Counted from the stretch's first letter, positions 16,965-26,281 are shown. The stretch: 64,000 bases of DNA from Azospirillum canadense (GCF_025961225.1 NZ_JAOQNG010000007.1:1128501-1192500); one strand, 5' to 3'. Notes: generated by a model from the letters alone, not told the origin. Numbers and translations: made by a program.

Positions 16965-17873
16965 TTATGGGCGATCCTCGGCGGCCTTCAAGCTGGACCG
17001 AAGCAGACGTTCGAACCGCAGGGTCGCGTTGGACAGGTGCCGCCCCTCCGCGGCCAGCATTTCCACGCGCCCGCTGGTCAGCAGGTCGTCCCGCATGGGC
17101 AGCATGCGAAGGCCGCCCGACGCGCTGGACTTGGGTGCGGACAGCCGCGCCAGGATGGCGACGGCATCCGTCCGTTGCGCGAGTGCCAGCCGCAACGCCA
17201 CGGAATCGCTTTCCAGCAGCGCCGGTCGCAACGCGACGCCGGACCGCCGCGCCGCCTCTTCGATCAGCACGCGGGTCGGGGAGCCGGCGGGCGGCAGGAT
17301 CACGGGCCAGTCCGTGAGCTCGGCGAGCGCCACCGCATCCGACGCCGTCAGCCTGTGTCGCGGGTTCACCAGCGCGACCAGCGGCTGGCGCGCCGAGGCG
17401 CGCTGGACGATGCCGTCCTCGCGCGGCGGGTTGTAGGCGAGGCCGAGTTCCGCGATGCCCTCCCGGACCAGGGCCACCACTTGGCGCGTGCTGCCGACCC
17501 GCACGTCGAAGGACACGCCGGGGTGGCTGTGGTGGAAGCGCGCGATGCAGTCCGGCAGGAAGCCGTCGGCGATCGGCTCGATCACGGCGACGCGCACGAT
17601 CCCGGTTTTCAGCCCCTCCATGGCCGCGATCTCGTCCCGCGCGTTGCGCAGCTGGTCCACCGTCGCGCGGGCGTGGCGCAAGACGATGCGCCCGGCCTCG
17701 GTCGGCTCGACACCCCGCGGCAGGCGCGACAGCAGGCGCGCGCCAAACAGCTGCTCCAGATGCTGGACCTGCCGGCTGAGCGCGGACTGCGCGATGTGCA
17801 GGTTGTCGGCCGCGTCGCGGATCGATCCCGCCTCCACGATGGCGATGAAATGGCGCAGCGCGTCGACGTTCAT
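16965..17873 (-). CDS. LysR-family transcriptional regulator
   Basis: The 302-aa protein has an N-terminal helix-turn-helix (about residues 2-60; SIRDAADNLHIAQSALSRQV is the recognition region) and a periplasmic-binding-fold effector domain. Start at ATG 17873 gives the standard MNVDALRHFIAIVEAGS N-terminus; a start 48 bases upstream would only add an atypical tail. It is transcribed away from hyuA with a LysR box between them, so it probably activates hyuAB and controls itself. Confidence 0.93.
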   Translation of the reverse strand: MNVDALRHFIAIVEAGSIRDAADNLHIAQSALSRQVQHLEQLFGARLLSRLPRGVEPTEAGRIVLRHARATVDQLRNARDEIAAMEGLKTGIVRVAVIEPIADGFLPDCIARFHHSHPGVSFDVRVGSTRQVVALVREGIAELGLAYNPPREDGIVQRASARQPLVALVNPRHRLTASDAVALAELTDWPVILPPAGSPTRVLIEEAARRSGVALRPALLESDSVALRLALAQRTDAVAILARLSAPKSSASGGLRMLPMRDDLLTSGRVEMLAAEGRHLSNATLRFERLLRSSLKAAEDRP

Positions 17874-17895
17874 ACCGATTCCCGGTTTCCTGAGT

Positions 17896-17912
17896 GATGC
17901 CGAATCAGCATC
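17896..17912. promoter_or_regulatory. Candidate LysR box between the regulator and hyuA
   Basis: GATGC-CGAATCA-GCATC is a perfect 5-bp inverted repeat containing the T-N11-A core. It lies 23 bp upstream of the LysR start and about 100 bp upstream of hyuA, the usual place for a divergent LysR site. Confidence 0.6.
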
Positions 17913-18010
17913 GCAAATCATGCGTGACCTGTCTTGCTGGATCGCTCCCTTCCACGCTTTGATGCGGGTGCCGCGCCGGTCGAACGGGCGCGCCAGGACG
18001 GAGGCGGTGG

Positions 18011-20074
18011 ATGCTGGCCAGGGACATGTTGATCGGGGTGGACGTCGGTGGAACCTTCACCGACCTTGTGCTGGCGGACGGCAGCGGCGGGGTGAGCTTC
18101 GTCAAATCGCCCTCGACGCCGGACGACCCGTCGCGCGGCGTGGTGAACGCCCTGGTGCAGATGGCGGCGGAGCGCGGCGAGAGCCTGGAACGGCTGCTCG
18201 GGCAAACCCGCGTCTTCATCCACGGCACCACCGTTGCGACCAACGTGCTCGTCCAGCGCAACGGCGCGCGGCTGGGCCTGATCACAACGCGCGGGTTCCG
18301 CGATGTCCTTGAACTGCGGGAGGGGGCGCGGTCGAACCGCTATGACCTCCGCGCCCCGGCGCCGGACCCGCTCATCCCCCGTCCGCTGCGCCTGGAGGTG
18401 ACGGAGCGGGTGGCGGCGGACGGCACGGTGTTGGCGCCGCTCGACGAGGCGGAGCTGGGGGAGGCCATCGCCACGCTGCGCGCCGCGGAGGTCGACGCCG
18501 TGGTCGTCAGCTTCCTGCACGCCCACAAGCGCCCGGATCATGAGGCCGCCGTGCGCGCCGCCATCGAGGGGACGGGCTGGCGGCCCTTCGTCTCCCTCGG
18601 CCACGAGGTGCTGGAACGGGAAGGGGAATACGACCGGCTGTCCACCGCCGCGGTGAACGCCTATGTCGGCCCGGCCTTGCAGGACTATCTGAAGCGCCTC
18701 GTCGGGCAATTGAAGGCCGCCGGGATCGGCGTGCCCCTCTTCGTCATGCAGTCCAACGGCGGCGTGCTGCCGATCGAGGAGGCGGGGCGGCGCGCCTATG
18801 GGGCGGTGACCAGCGGCCCGGCGGGCGGCGCCATGGCCGGCGCGCTGTTCGCGCGGACGCTCGGCCTTCCTAATCTGGTGACCTACGACACGGGCGGGAC
18901 CAGCACCGACGTCTGCGTCATCAAGGACGGGGTCCCAATTGAGCGCAACCGCACCGATCTCGCGGACTTCCGCATCACCGCGCCGGCGATTGAGATCAAT
19001 CCCATCGGGATCGGCGGCGGCAGCGTCGCGCGCATTGACGCGAGCGGCATCCTGGCCGTCGGCCCGCAGAGCGCCGGGGCGGTTCCGGGACCGGCCTGCT
19101 TCGGGAAGAGCGGCACCCGCGCGACCCTGACCGACGCCAACTTGGTGCTCGGCCTCATCTCCGCGGAAACGTTCCTGGGCGGGCGCATGAGCCTGTCCGT
19201 TGAGGCGGCGCGGAGTGCGGTCCAGGCCGATGTCGCTGGCCCCCTGGGGGTGAGCGTGGAGGAGGCCGCTTGGGCGGTCCACATCCTGGCGACCGCGGGC
19301 ATCACCGAGGGCATCCGGCTGGCGACCATCCGCCAGGGGCTGGATCCGCGCGACTTCGCGCTGATGTCCTTCGGCGGGGCCGGCGGGCTGCACGCCGACG
19401 CGGTGGCGCAGGACCTGCAAATCCCGACGGTGGTTGTCCCGCGCATGGCGTCGGTGCTGTCGGCCCTCGGCTTCCTCGCCGCCGACATCCGGCAGGACCT
19501 GCAACGCTTCGTCAGCCGCCCGATCCGGTCGATGACCGCGGCGGAACTGGCAATCCTCTTCGACGCGCTGGAGGAGGAAGGGCGGGCGCGCCTGCGGGCG
19601 TCGGGCGTGGCGACCGACGGCATCCGCGTGGAGCGCAGCCTGGAATGCCGCTATGGGCGGCAGGTGCACGGCATTCCCGTGCGCGTCGGCGACAGCCTGG
19701 ACGACCAATTCGACCCGGCGGCGCTGGAGCGCGCCTTCACGGAGACCTACCGCGCCCTCTACCAGCACGCCCACGAGGGCGAGGCGGGCATCCTCGACGT
19801 CTGCCGCCTTTCCGTGTACGGAGCCCTGCCGAAGATCGACCTGCCCACGCAGCCGGCCGGCCCCTCCGACCCCGCACCGGCCTGGCGGGGTCGGCGCAGC
19901 GCCTATCTCGGCGGCTTCCGCGAGTTGGACGTCTACTGGTTCGACGACCTGCGCCACGGCATGCGCATCAGCGGGCCGGCCATCGTCGAATCTGCCTCCA
20001 CGACCATCCTCGTCGGCCCCGGCCGGGTTGCCGCGGTGGACGGCATCGGCAACCTCCTCCTCAACAACGGGTGA
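18011..20074 (+). CDS. hyuA: Hydantoinase/oxoprolinase A-type subunit
   Basis: The 687-aa protein has the two ATP-grasp-like actin-fold halves of HyuA: GVDVGGTFTDLVLA near the N-terminus (phosphate loop) and YDTGGTSTDVCVI near residue 293. These ATP-dependent enzymes open cyclic amides such as hydantoins, N-methylhydantoin or 5-oxoproline, and relatives carboxylate ketones. An in-frame ATG at 18026 is an alternative start. hyuB follows after 3 bp. An N-methylhydantoinase would lead, after decarbamoylation, to sarcosine, the substrate of the operon at the start of the window; this link is inferred. Confidence 0.9.
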   Translation: MLARDMLIGVDVGGTFTDLVLADGSGGVSFVKSPSTPDDPSRGVVNALVQMAAERGESLERLLGQTRVFIHGTTVATNVLVQRNGARLGLITTRGFRDVLELREGARSNRYDLRAPAPDPLIPRPLRLEVTERVAADGTVLAPLDEAELGEAIATLRAAEVDAVVVSFLHAHKRPDHEAAVRAAIEGTGWRPFVSLGHEVLEREGEYDRLSTAAVNAYVGPALQDYLKRLVGQLKAAGIGVPLFVMQSNGGVLPIEEAGRRAYGAVTSGPAGGAMAGALFARTLGLPNLVTYDTGGTSTDVCVIKDGVPIERNRTDLADFRITAPAIEINPIGIGGGSVARIDASGILAVGPQSAGAVPGPACFGKSGTRATLTDANLVLGLISAETFLGGRMSLSVEAARSAVQADVAGPLGVSVEEAAWAVHILATAGITEGIRLATIRQGLDPRDFALMSFGGAGGLHADAVAQDLQIPTVVVPRMASVLSALGFLAADIRQDLQRFVSRPIRSMTAAELAILFDALEEEGRARLRASGVATDGIRVERSLECRYGRQVHGIPVRVGDSLDDQFDPAALERAFTETYRALYQHAHEGEAGILDVCRLSVYGALPKIDLPTQPAGPSDPAPAWRGRRSAYLGGFRELDVYWFDDLRHGMRISGPAIVESASTTILVGPGRVAAVDGIGNLLLNNG

Positions 20075-20077
20075 GTC

Positions 20078-21790
20078 ATGAGCCTCAGCAATTCTCCTGC
20101 GGTCGCCCCCCTCACTCTCGCTCCCCTCACTCTGGCCGTCGTCCGGCACCGCATGAAGGCGGTGACGGAGGAGATGGTCGAGACGATGACCCGCACCTGC
20201 TTCTCGCCCATCCTGAACCAGAGCCAGGATTTCTCCGCGGTCATCCTCGACAGCTCCTTCCAGACGGTGTCGCAGGCCGAACGCGTGCCCATCCACATGG
20301 GGGCCATGCCGCGGGCCGTGCGGATGATGGCGAAGGCGTTCGACGGGGACCTCGCCGACGGCGACGTGCTGATGGCGAACGACCCTTACTGGGGCGGCAG
20401 CCACCTGCCCGACGTGACGCTCGCCATGCCCTTTTTCACCGATGGCGAAATCCGGCTGTGGGTCGCGCTGCGCGCCCACCAGGGCGACATCGGCGGCCTG
20501 TCGGCGGGCGGCTACAGCGCCGCGGCGCGCGAGATCTGGCACGAGGGCCTGCGCATCCCGCCGCTGAAGCTCGTGGCCGGCGGCACGTTGCGCGACGACC
20601 TGCTGCGTCTGGTGGCGGAGAACTCGCGCAAGCCGGACGACCTGCGCGGCGATCTGCTTGCCCAGCTCTCCGCCGTGCGCATCGGCGCCACCCGCTTGGC
20701 GGAGTTGTTCGCGCGCTATGGACGGGGGGAGATCGCGGGCGCGGTGGAGGCCATCCTCGACGGCGGGGAGGCGGTGATGCGGACCCTGCTGGCCGGCTGC
20801 CGCGCGGGCGTGCACCGCGGGCTGTCCCATATGGAGTTCGCCGACGCGCCCGGGGGCCTGCTTCCCATTCCGGTCAGCCTGACCATCGACGGCGGCCGGG
20901 CGGTCGTGGACCTGACCGGCTGCCCAGACCAGGTGCGGGCCTTCATCAACAGCCCCTACGCCAACAGCTGCGCGGCGGTGATGGTCGCCTTCCTCTATTT
21001 CAGCGGCGACGAGGAGGGGCTGAACGGCGGCAGTGCGCGGGCGCTCGACATCCGCACGCGGCCGGGAAGCCTCGTCGACCCAGTGATGCCGGCGCCGGTC
21101 GGCGCCTGCACCTCCTCCACCGCCTGCGCCCTGATCGAGGCCGTGCTGAACGCGCTGGAGGGCGCCGATCCGGACCGCGCCATCGGCAGCTTCGCCCGGC
21201 GCTTCCGCTTCGCGCTGGCCGGTGCCACCGACGACGGCACGCCCTTCATCTGGCATCATTTCCTCAACAAGGGCGGCACCGGCGGCAACCGCGACCACGA
21301 CGGCTGGCCGAACATCGGCGGCCTGCACAACCCCGGCGGCACCGCCGCCCCCAGCGTGGAGCGCACGGAGGCCAGCCACCCGCTGTTCGTCGAGGAGTAC
21401 GCGCTGCTTCCCGACAGCGGCGGGGCGGGGGAGCGGCGGGGCGGCCTCGGCGGCCGGCTGGTGCTCCGCTACGACGGGCGGGAGCCGGCGGTGCTCAACG
21501 CGTCGGGCGAGGGGGTTCTCGTGCCGCCCACCGGGACGCAGGGCGGCGAGGCCGGACCCGGCCACCGCTACGCGTTGCTGCCGCCCGACGGCGCGGCGCG
21601 GCCGATCGCCGTGCACGACAGCGGGGTCCGGGTCGAGCCCGGCGCGCGTATCCTGTGCCTGTCGGCCGGGGGCGGAGGCTTCGGCGACCCGCGCCGGCGG
21701 CCCCGAGCCCTGGTGGAGCGGGACGTCGCCTACGGTTACGTCAGCGCCGAGGCCGCCCGCGACGTCTACGGGTTGGGGACGGACGCGTGA
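20078..21790 (+). CDS. hyuB: Hydantoinase/oxoprolinase B-type subunit
   Basis: The 570-aa protein is the partner of HyuA. Family motifs seen are MTRTCFSPILNQSQDFSAVI near the N-terminus, NDPYWGGSHLPDV near residue 105, GACTSSTACALIEAVLNAL, and the C-terminal GGGGFGDPRRR. It forms an A/B complex in the cytoplasm. The gene ends only about 50 bp before an insertion-sequence fragment, so any further genes of this operon may have been displaced by it. Confidence 0.9.
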   Translation: MSLSNSPAVAPLTLAPLTLAVVRHRMKAVTEEMVETMTRTCFSPILNQSQDFSAVILDSSFQTVSQAERVPIHMGAMPRAVRMMAKAFDGDLADGDVLMANDPYWGGSHLPDVTLAMPFFTDGEIRLWVALRAHQGDIGGLSAGGYSAAAREIWHEGLRIPPLKLVAGGTLRDDLLRLVAENSRKPDDLRGDLLAQLSAVRIGATRLAELFARYGRGEIAGAVEAILDGGEAVMRTLLAGCRAGVHRGLSHMEFADAPGGLLPIPVSLTIDGGRAVVDLTGCPDQVRAFINSPYANSCAAVMVAFLYFSGDEEGLNGGSARALDIRTRPGSLVDPVMPAPVGACTSSTACALIEAVLNALEGADPDRAIGSFARRFRFALAGATDDGTPFIWHHFLNKGGTGGNRDHDGWPNIGGLHNPGGTAAPSVERTEASHPLFVEEYALLPDSGGAGERRGGLGGRLVLRYDGREPAVLNASGEGVLVPPTGTQGGEAGPGHRYALLPPDGAARPIAVHDSGVRVEPGARILCLSAGGGGFGDPRRRPRALVERDVAYGYVSAEAARDVYGLGTDA

Positions 21791-21841
21791 GCGGCTTAGA
21801 TGCCGTAATGGGCCTTGCCCCAAGCGCTGGCTTGGCCGGGC

Positions 21842-21922
21842 GACTGTCCCCACAGTGATGGTGTGAGACACGGGGTCCGAGCGGATCGGCCCCAAGCATC
21901 AAGGGGGACAGTCATGGATCAC
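21842..21922 (+). mobile_element. Terminal fragment of an IS110-family element
   Basis: GACTGTCCCC (21842-21851) and GGGGACAGTC (21904-21913) form a perfect 10-bp inverted repeat separated by 52 bases, followed at once by ATGGATCACT, which reads MDH like the start of many IS110 transposases. The reading frame is lost after four codons, so only the upstream end of the element remains. In the IS110 subgroup this upstream region encodes the guide (bridge) RNA. The assignment rests on pattern only. Confidence 0.4.
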
Positions 21923-21948
21923 TGTAAGTGACCCATAATGATGCCCCC

Positions 21949-22749
21949 TCAGTGAGGTTCATGTTGCGAGAGGTCGACGTGCCTGATCTCTCCAGCGACG
22001 AGTTGGCGCAAGACGTCGATCACTTGGTCCGTGTCGGGGAAGGCGTGTCGCCCTGTGGCTTGGTCACGCGGCAGTTGGATCAACCCGTGCCGTAACCGGC
22101 TGTAGATCCACGTCGGCTTCACACCAAGCTTGGCAGCCACGGCCTTCACCGAAAGTCTTCCTGGCGCAAGCCGCCAGCGAGCCGTCGGTCGCGGCGCTGG
22201 AAGGCCAAGGCGGCGGCGGAGAGTCGCCACCGTGCTACACACCACACCACGGTCTCGCATCGGTGAGCGGAACCCCTCGGCGGTTAGGGTGGCGGCGATC
22301 TCCTGGTCAGGAAGCCCGGCGTTCACCAGGGTCCGCAAGCGCTCCAGCATGGCGCCATAAGCGGGCAGCGCGGTGATCATTCCGACCGGCAGGGGCACCT
22401 CCAACTCCGTCGTCTCACCACCACGCCAGACGATGCGGACACTGGCCGTGTCACGCACCGCCCGGCGCGCCACAACCTTGTCGATCAGACACCGAAGCAG
22501 GGCCTTGCGCCGCTCGCGCCCGACCTCAGGGTCCTGCCAGAGGTCGCGGATGCGGCCGCCCAGTTGGACCACAACTCCCTGCAACGTTGGGTCAAGCGGG
22601 TCGGGTGCGCGCTGTTCCGCTTCCCGGCGCGCCAATCTTTCCTCGGCACCACGCAGTTCTACGAGGGCCATTTCCCAACGGCGCTCCAACTCGGCGGCGA
22701 CATTCCGATTATCCGGGTCGACACGGGTGAACTGCCGTTCCGCCAGCGA
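21949..22749 (-). pseudogene. C-terminal part of a serine recombinase, truncated by an IS
   Basis: An open frame runs from the left IS end at about 22749 to a stop at 21949, about 266 codons without a native start. It contains the coiled-coil part (VAAELERRWEMALVELRGAE), then KALLRCLIDKVVARR and RIVWRGGETTELEVPLPVG, and a C-terminal helix-turn-helix region (VKAVAAKLGVKPTWIYSRL), as in serine recombinases with long C-termini. The N-terminal resolvase domain is missing; the IS5-family element begins where it should continue. It would encode no active recombinase. Confidence 0.8.
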
Positions 22750-23865
22750 GGGTGTTGGTGCAGCGAGGTCCGCACAGACGCAGTGAAGCCTGACACGACC
22801 TTTGATCAGGCGATGCGGACGGAGTTCGGGCGTGCTTGATCGATCATCCGGTTCAGGATGATGACGCCGGTGGCGGCTTCAGTTCGTTGGCCGGGCAACG
22901 TGCGTGCACGCAGCTGGTCGCCGAGGATGCGCTTGTAACGCGCCATCGCGGTTTCCGCCTTCGCCCGCTCGCCATAGTCGGTTTGCTTTTGCCAGCCTGA
23001 GCGCCCGTGCTCGGCCAGGCTCTGGATGTGGCGGTCCCGCTGGGTCGGGGCGGTTGTGGCGGCCTCGCTCACGACCGCCGTGGCGCGCGGGGGGATGATC
23101 ACCCGAGCCCCGGCATCCCGGGCGGCGATGGTCTGGTAAATCGGTTCGCCGTCGTACGCGCCGTCAGCCATGACGGTGTCGATGGGGCCACTGATCTGGT
23201 CGAGCAGCGGTCCGACCTGGGAGGCGTCCCCGTCGCTGGTGGTGGTCAGCGTGGCCGCGACGATGGCGCTGCTGGCGGCATCCACCGCGAGATGGAGTTT
23301 GCGCCAGGTCCGCGGCCCGCGCACGCCATGCTTGTCGCGGTGCCACTCGCCGGCCCCGTAGACCTTCAAGCCGGTGCTGTCGATCACCAGCGTGACCGGG
23401 CCCGTCGGCAGGGCCGTGGCCAACACCGGCGTCAAGCGCGCCGCCCGGCGACTGATCGTCGTGTGGTCGGGAACCGGCAGGTCCACGCCCAGGAGATCCA
23501 GCAACGAGCCGAGCAGCCCCTCGGTCTGGCGCAGCGGCTGATGAAACACCAAGCGGACCATGAGGGCTGTTTCGATAGCCGTCTGCGAGTAGCGCGCTTG
23601 CCCACCGGGCGTCGTCCGCGACGCCGCTCGCCAGGCGGCGATCGCCGCGTCGCTGACCCACAGCGTCAGACTGCCGCGCCGGCGCAGTCCGGCTTCGTAC
23701 GACGCCCAATTCGTTACTTTGAACCGCATCTTCGGGATGTGATGGCGCCGCGCGTCGTTGTGTTTGTTCGGCATGCCGAGGCTGACCAATCCGGGAATCA
23801 AGAGAGGCGCCCTTCTACACGATGACCCAGGACCGGCAATCCCGAACCTCGCTGCACCAACGCCC
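22750..23865. mobile_element. Complete IS5-family (IS903-like) insertion sequence
   Basis: The ends are a near-perfect inverted repeat: GTTGGTGCAGCGAGGT at 22754-22769 and its complement at 23846-23861, extended by GGG outside it. The element is about 1.1 kb and has one transposase on the - strand. No target duplication (2, 3, 4 or 9 bp) is recognisable at the flanks, and the left flank is half a recombinase gene whose other half is not on the right. This suggests a deletion or recombination at the element. Confidence 0.85.
22806..23774 (-). CDS. IS5-family transposase
   Basis: The 322-aa DDE transposase starts at ATG 23774 (MPNKHNDARRHHIPKMRFK), the usual start for IS903-type proteins; an upstream in-frame start adds an atypical N-terminus. 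Catalytic positions lie in LVIDSTGLKVYG, MADGAYDGEPIY and the C-terminal AKAETAMARYKRILG region. It appears intact, so the element could be active. A related but truncated copy lies at 30025-30632. Confidence 0.92.
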   Translation of the reverse strand: MPNKHNDARRHHIPKMRFKVTNWASYEAGLRRRGSLTLWVSDAAIAAWRAASRTTPGGQARYSQTAIETALMVRLVFHQPLRQTEGLLGSLLDLLGVDLPVPDHTTISRRAARLTPVLATALPTGPVTLVIDSTGLKVYGAGEWHRDKHGVRGPRTWRKLHLAVDAASSAIVAATLTTTSDGDASQVGPLLDQISGPIDTVMADGAYDGEPIYQTIAARDAGARVIIPPRATAVVSEAATTAPTQRDRHIQSLAEHGRSGWQKQTDYGERAKAETAMARYKRILGDQLRARTLPGQRTEAATGVIILNRMIDQARPNSVRIA

Positions 23866-24036
23866 TTCTAACCAGAACACCTCTTTTTCTAAACCAATCT
23901 ACTCAACCGAATTTCCTACGACCTCGCAGTTTTCCTCGCAAATTTTTGGTCAGATCTACTCTACGGCCACATTGCCATCCGGCCGAATTTTGCCTACGTT
24001 ATGCAGAAACATCCTTCTCGTTCTGTAGGGTTCGCC
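23866..24036 (+). promoter_or_regulatory. AT-rich leader upstream of vapBC
   Basis: This stretch is visibly poorer in GC than the rest of the window and probably holds the autoregulated vapBC promoter. No single promoter could be fixed. An upstream in-frame ATG at 24001 is a possible alternative vapB start. Confidence 0.35.
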
Positions 24037-24297
24037 GTGTCCATCAACATCAAGAACCGCGAGGCGGACGCCCTGTTGGCCGAGTTGAAGGCAGCGACCG
24101 GCAAGGGCGCCTCGCAGCTCGTCCTGGAGCTGTTGCGCCGGGAGGCGCAGCGCCTGCGCGCCCGCCGGGTCCGCAGCGCCGACGACGCCGAGGCTCGCAT
24201 GGCCCAGCTGCACCGCGAACTCGCCTCCCAGCCCGTTCTCGATCCGCGCGCGCCGGACGACATCCTCGGCTACGACGACAGCGGGCTGCCCCACTGA
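24037..24297 (+). CDS. vapB: VapB-type antitoxin
   Basis: The 86-aa protein from GTG 24037 begins SINIKNREADALLAELKAAT, the short ribbon-helix DNA-binding region of Rv0623-like VapB antitoxins. A longer form from ATG 24001 would add 12 residues. The charged C-terminal tail (DPRAPDDILGYDDSGLP) is of the type that wraps around the PIN toxin. The stop overlaps the vapC start (TGATG, 24295-24299). It would neutralise VapC and repress the shared promoter. Confidence 0.88.
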   Translation: MSINIKNREADALLAELKAATGKGASQLVLELLRREAQRLRARRVRSADDAEARMAQLHRELASQPVLDPRAPDDILGYDDSGLPH

Positions 24298-24692
24298 TGG
24301 TGGTCGATACCTCGGCCATCATGGCCATCCTGCTTGCCGAGCCCGACGCCGCGCGCTATGCCCGCGCCATCGGCGCTGCCGACGTCCGGCTGATCTCGGC
24401 CGCTACCGTACTGGAATGCTCCATCGTAGCGATTGCCCGTTTCGGCAATGACGCCACCCTGGCGGCCTGGATGGCCGATCATGCCTTTGAGGTCGTGGTG
24501 GTCGACGCCACCCAGGTCGGGCTCGCCCGCGATGCCTTCCTGCGCTTCGGAAAGGGGCGTCACCCAGCCGGCCTGAACTACGGGGACTGCTTCTCTTACG
24601 CACTGGCCAAAGCCACCAACGAATCGTTGCTGTTCAAAGGCAACGACTTTCCACTGACCGATCTGACGTCCGCTTTGGAGGCGCTGCAATGA
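24297..24692 (+). CDS. vapC: VapC-type PIN-domain ribonuclease toxin
   Basis: The 131-aa PIN domain has its acidic residues in place: Asp4 in MVVDTSAIMAILLAEPD, the glutamate in ATVLECSIVA, and the aspartate in GLNYGDCFSYALAKA near residue 98, with the C-terminal LLFKGNDFPLTDL. VapC toxins cleave specific tRNAs or rRNA. Translation is coupled to vapB. Location among mobile debris and next to an integrase suggests an addiction module of a lost element. Confidence 0.92.
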   Translation: MVVDTSAIMAILLAEPDAARYARAIGAADVRLISAATVLECSIVAIARFGNDATLAAWMADHAFEVVVVDATQVGLARDAFLRFGKGRHPAGLNYGDCFSYALAKATNESLLFKGNDFPLTDLTSALEALQ

Positions 24693-24720
24693 GAGCCGCC
24701 GGCAATCCCGGGCATGCGCC

Positions 24721-25852
24721 GTGAGCCAAGCCCCCGTCCGCCGTCTCCGCCATCCCGGCCACCCCCGCAGGCCGTGTCCGCGACACCCTGGCCGCCGCCG
24801 AGGAAGCCTTCGCTCCCAATACCAAGCGCGCCATCCGCGCCGACACCGACGACTTCATCCGCCGGTGCATCGCCGCCAAGCGGGTCTCCCTCCCGGCCAG
24901 CCCGGAGACGGTTATCGCCGACTTGGCCGCCCGGACCAACCCGCGCACGGGGCAACGGATCGCAGCATCCACCCTCGCCCGGCGCTTGTCCTCGCTCTCC
25001 TGGCTGCACCGCGCGCACGGTCATCCCGACCCGACGAAGACCGCACCGGTGCAGATGAAGATGAAAGCCTTGTCCCGGTGCAAGGGCACGCGCCAGTCGC
25101 AGGCCCTGGGGATTGGCCGCGCGCAGCTGGACCTGATCCTGGTGGAGATCGGCGACGCCCCGTGCCTCCTGGAGGATCTCCGCGACGCCGCCCTGTTGGC
25201 CGTCGCCTACGACTCGCTCCTGCGCCGCGGCGAACTCGTGACGCTGCGCACCGAAGACATCAAGGTCGACGCCGACGGCACCGGCCTCCTGTATCTGGCG
25301 CGCTCCAAGACCGACCAGGAAGGGCAGGGGACCTATGGCTGGCTGGCTCCTGACACTGTCCGCCGCGTGAGCGCCTGGCTCGACGCCCGCGCCGACGCCC
25401 TGCAGGCCGAGATGAAATCCGCCCGCGACGCCCTGCGCACGCTGTCCGCCGCCATGCGCGAGGGCAGGGTGCTGAATGGAGAGCGCCGGCGGACCGCGCT
25501 GGAGCGCATCCTGGCCCGCCTGGATGCCTCCGCCGAGGTCCTTTGGCTGCAGGTCGGCAAGACGGGAACCGTGCTCGGGCCGCTCGCGGTGCGCGGCCCC
25601 GACCCGGGCCGCCGCATCTCGGAGATCTTCAAACGCCGTGCCGAAGCCGCCGGACTCGACCCAGCCCTCGTTTTGGGGCATTCCCTGCGGGTCGGGGCGG
25701 CCCAGGGTCTGACCGCCGCCGGCTTCGGCCTGCCGGCCATCCAGCAGGCGGGCCGCTGGAAAAGTCCCACCATGCCGGCCCGCTACGCCGAAAAGATCGT
25801 CCCCAAGCAAGGCGCCATGGCCCAACTCGCCGGTAAGCAGGGCAGGGGATGA
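24721..25852 (+). pseudogene. Tyrosine recombinase/integrase, frameshifted near its start
   Basis: The catalytic domain is intact: arginine in LLRRGELVTL, HxxR in LGHSLRVGAAQ, tryptophan in AGRWKSPTMP and tyrosine in ARYAEK. The core-binding domain (DTLAAAEEAFAPNTKRAI) is read in the same frame, but that frame is closed upstream at 24722-24724 and has no ATG or GTG before residue 67. A GTG at 24721 fits as the native start (SQAP) in the neighbouring frame. Removing one base from the C-run near 24732-24736 joins them. It is therefore a one-base frameshift, a sequencing error, or a protein started at a weak codon. Confidence 0.75.
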
Positions 25853-26281
25853 CGCGGCCGACCTCGCTCCAGACCTGCCGGACCTGGCTGAAGGGCCGCG
25901 CCGATGTCCTCAAGTCTGTTGAGCGTTTGTGCGGCTATGTGGAGCGGTACGGCGTTCTCCGTGACCCGCCCGAAACCGCCCACGCCAAGGATTCTCTTTG
26001 GCCGATAGGGCTGAGAACTTGCGAGCCGCTGCGTATCAATCACCGCGTGTTCAATGATAAGCGAAACGGAACGAAGCATGCTTTCACCGAACGAGGCGCC
26101 ATCTCGGGATCGTCGATATCTGAACTTTGCGGTGAATAAACATAAAATCCAGAAGAAGTCGCGAGTAACTGCCCGGAGTGTTGCTCGTCCTCGGTTCAGG
26201 TCCTATATCGCGCGTCACCACTGTCAAAAAAGGCGTCACTCGGTTAATTAATTTTCACTATTATTGCGCTCGAATGCAATC
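25853..26281. other. Gap with no supported gene (429 bp)
   Basis: The left half is normal GC; the right half, from about 26050, becomes AT-rich up to TTAATTAATTTTCACTATTA just before the next gene and probably carries its promoter. A 96-codon open frame at 25849-26139 overlapping the integrase stop has no recognisable features and is not called. Confidence 0.5.

Noticed and set aside
17918..21895. A 1325-codon open frame antisense to hyuAB
   Set aside because: It is the mirror of high-GC codon bias in hyuA and hyuB; its composition (Arg, Ala, His, Gly rich, no motifs) and lack of a ribosome site show it is not a gene.
24923..25852. Integrase starting at ATG 24923 as a complete gene
   Set aside because: The conserved core-binding domain lies upstream of this ATG in the same frame, so the start would remove an essential part; a frameshift from GTG 24721 explains the gene better.
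25849..26139. A 96-codon frame overlapping the integrase stop
   Set aside because: No ribosome site beyond the integrase end, no family resemblance, and composition changes in the AT-rich second half.
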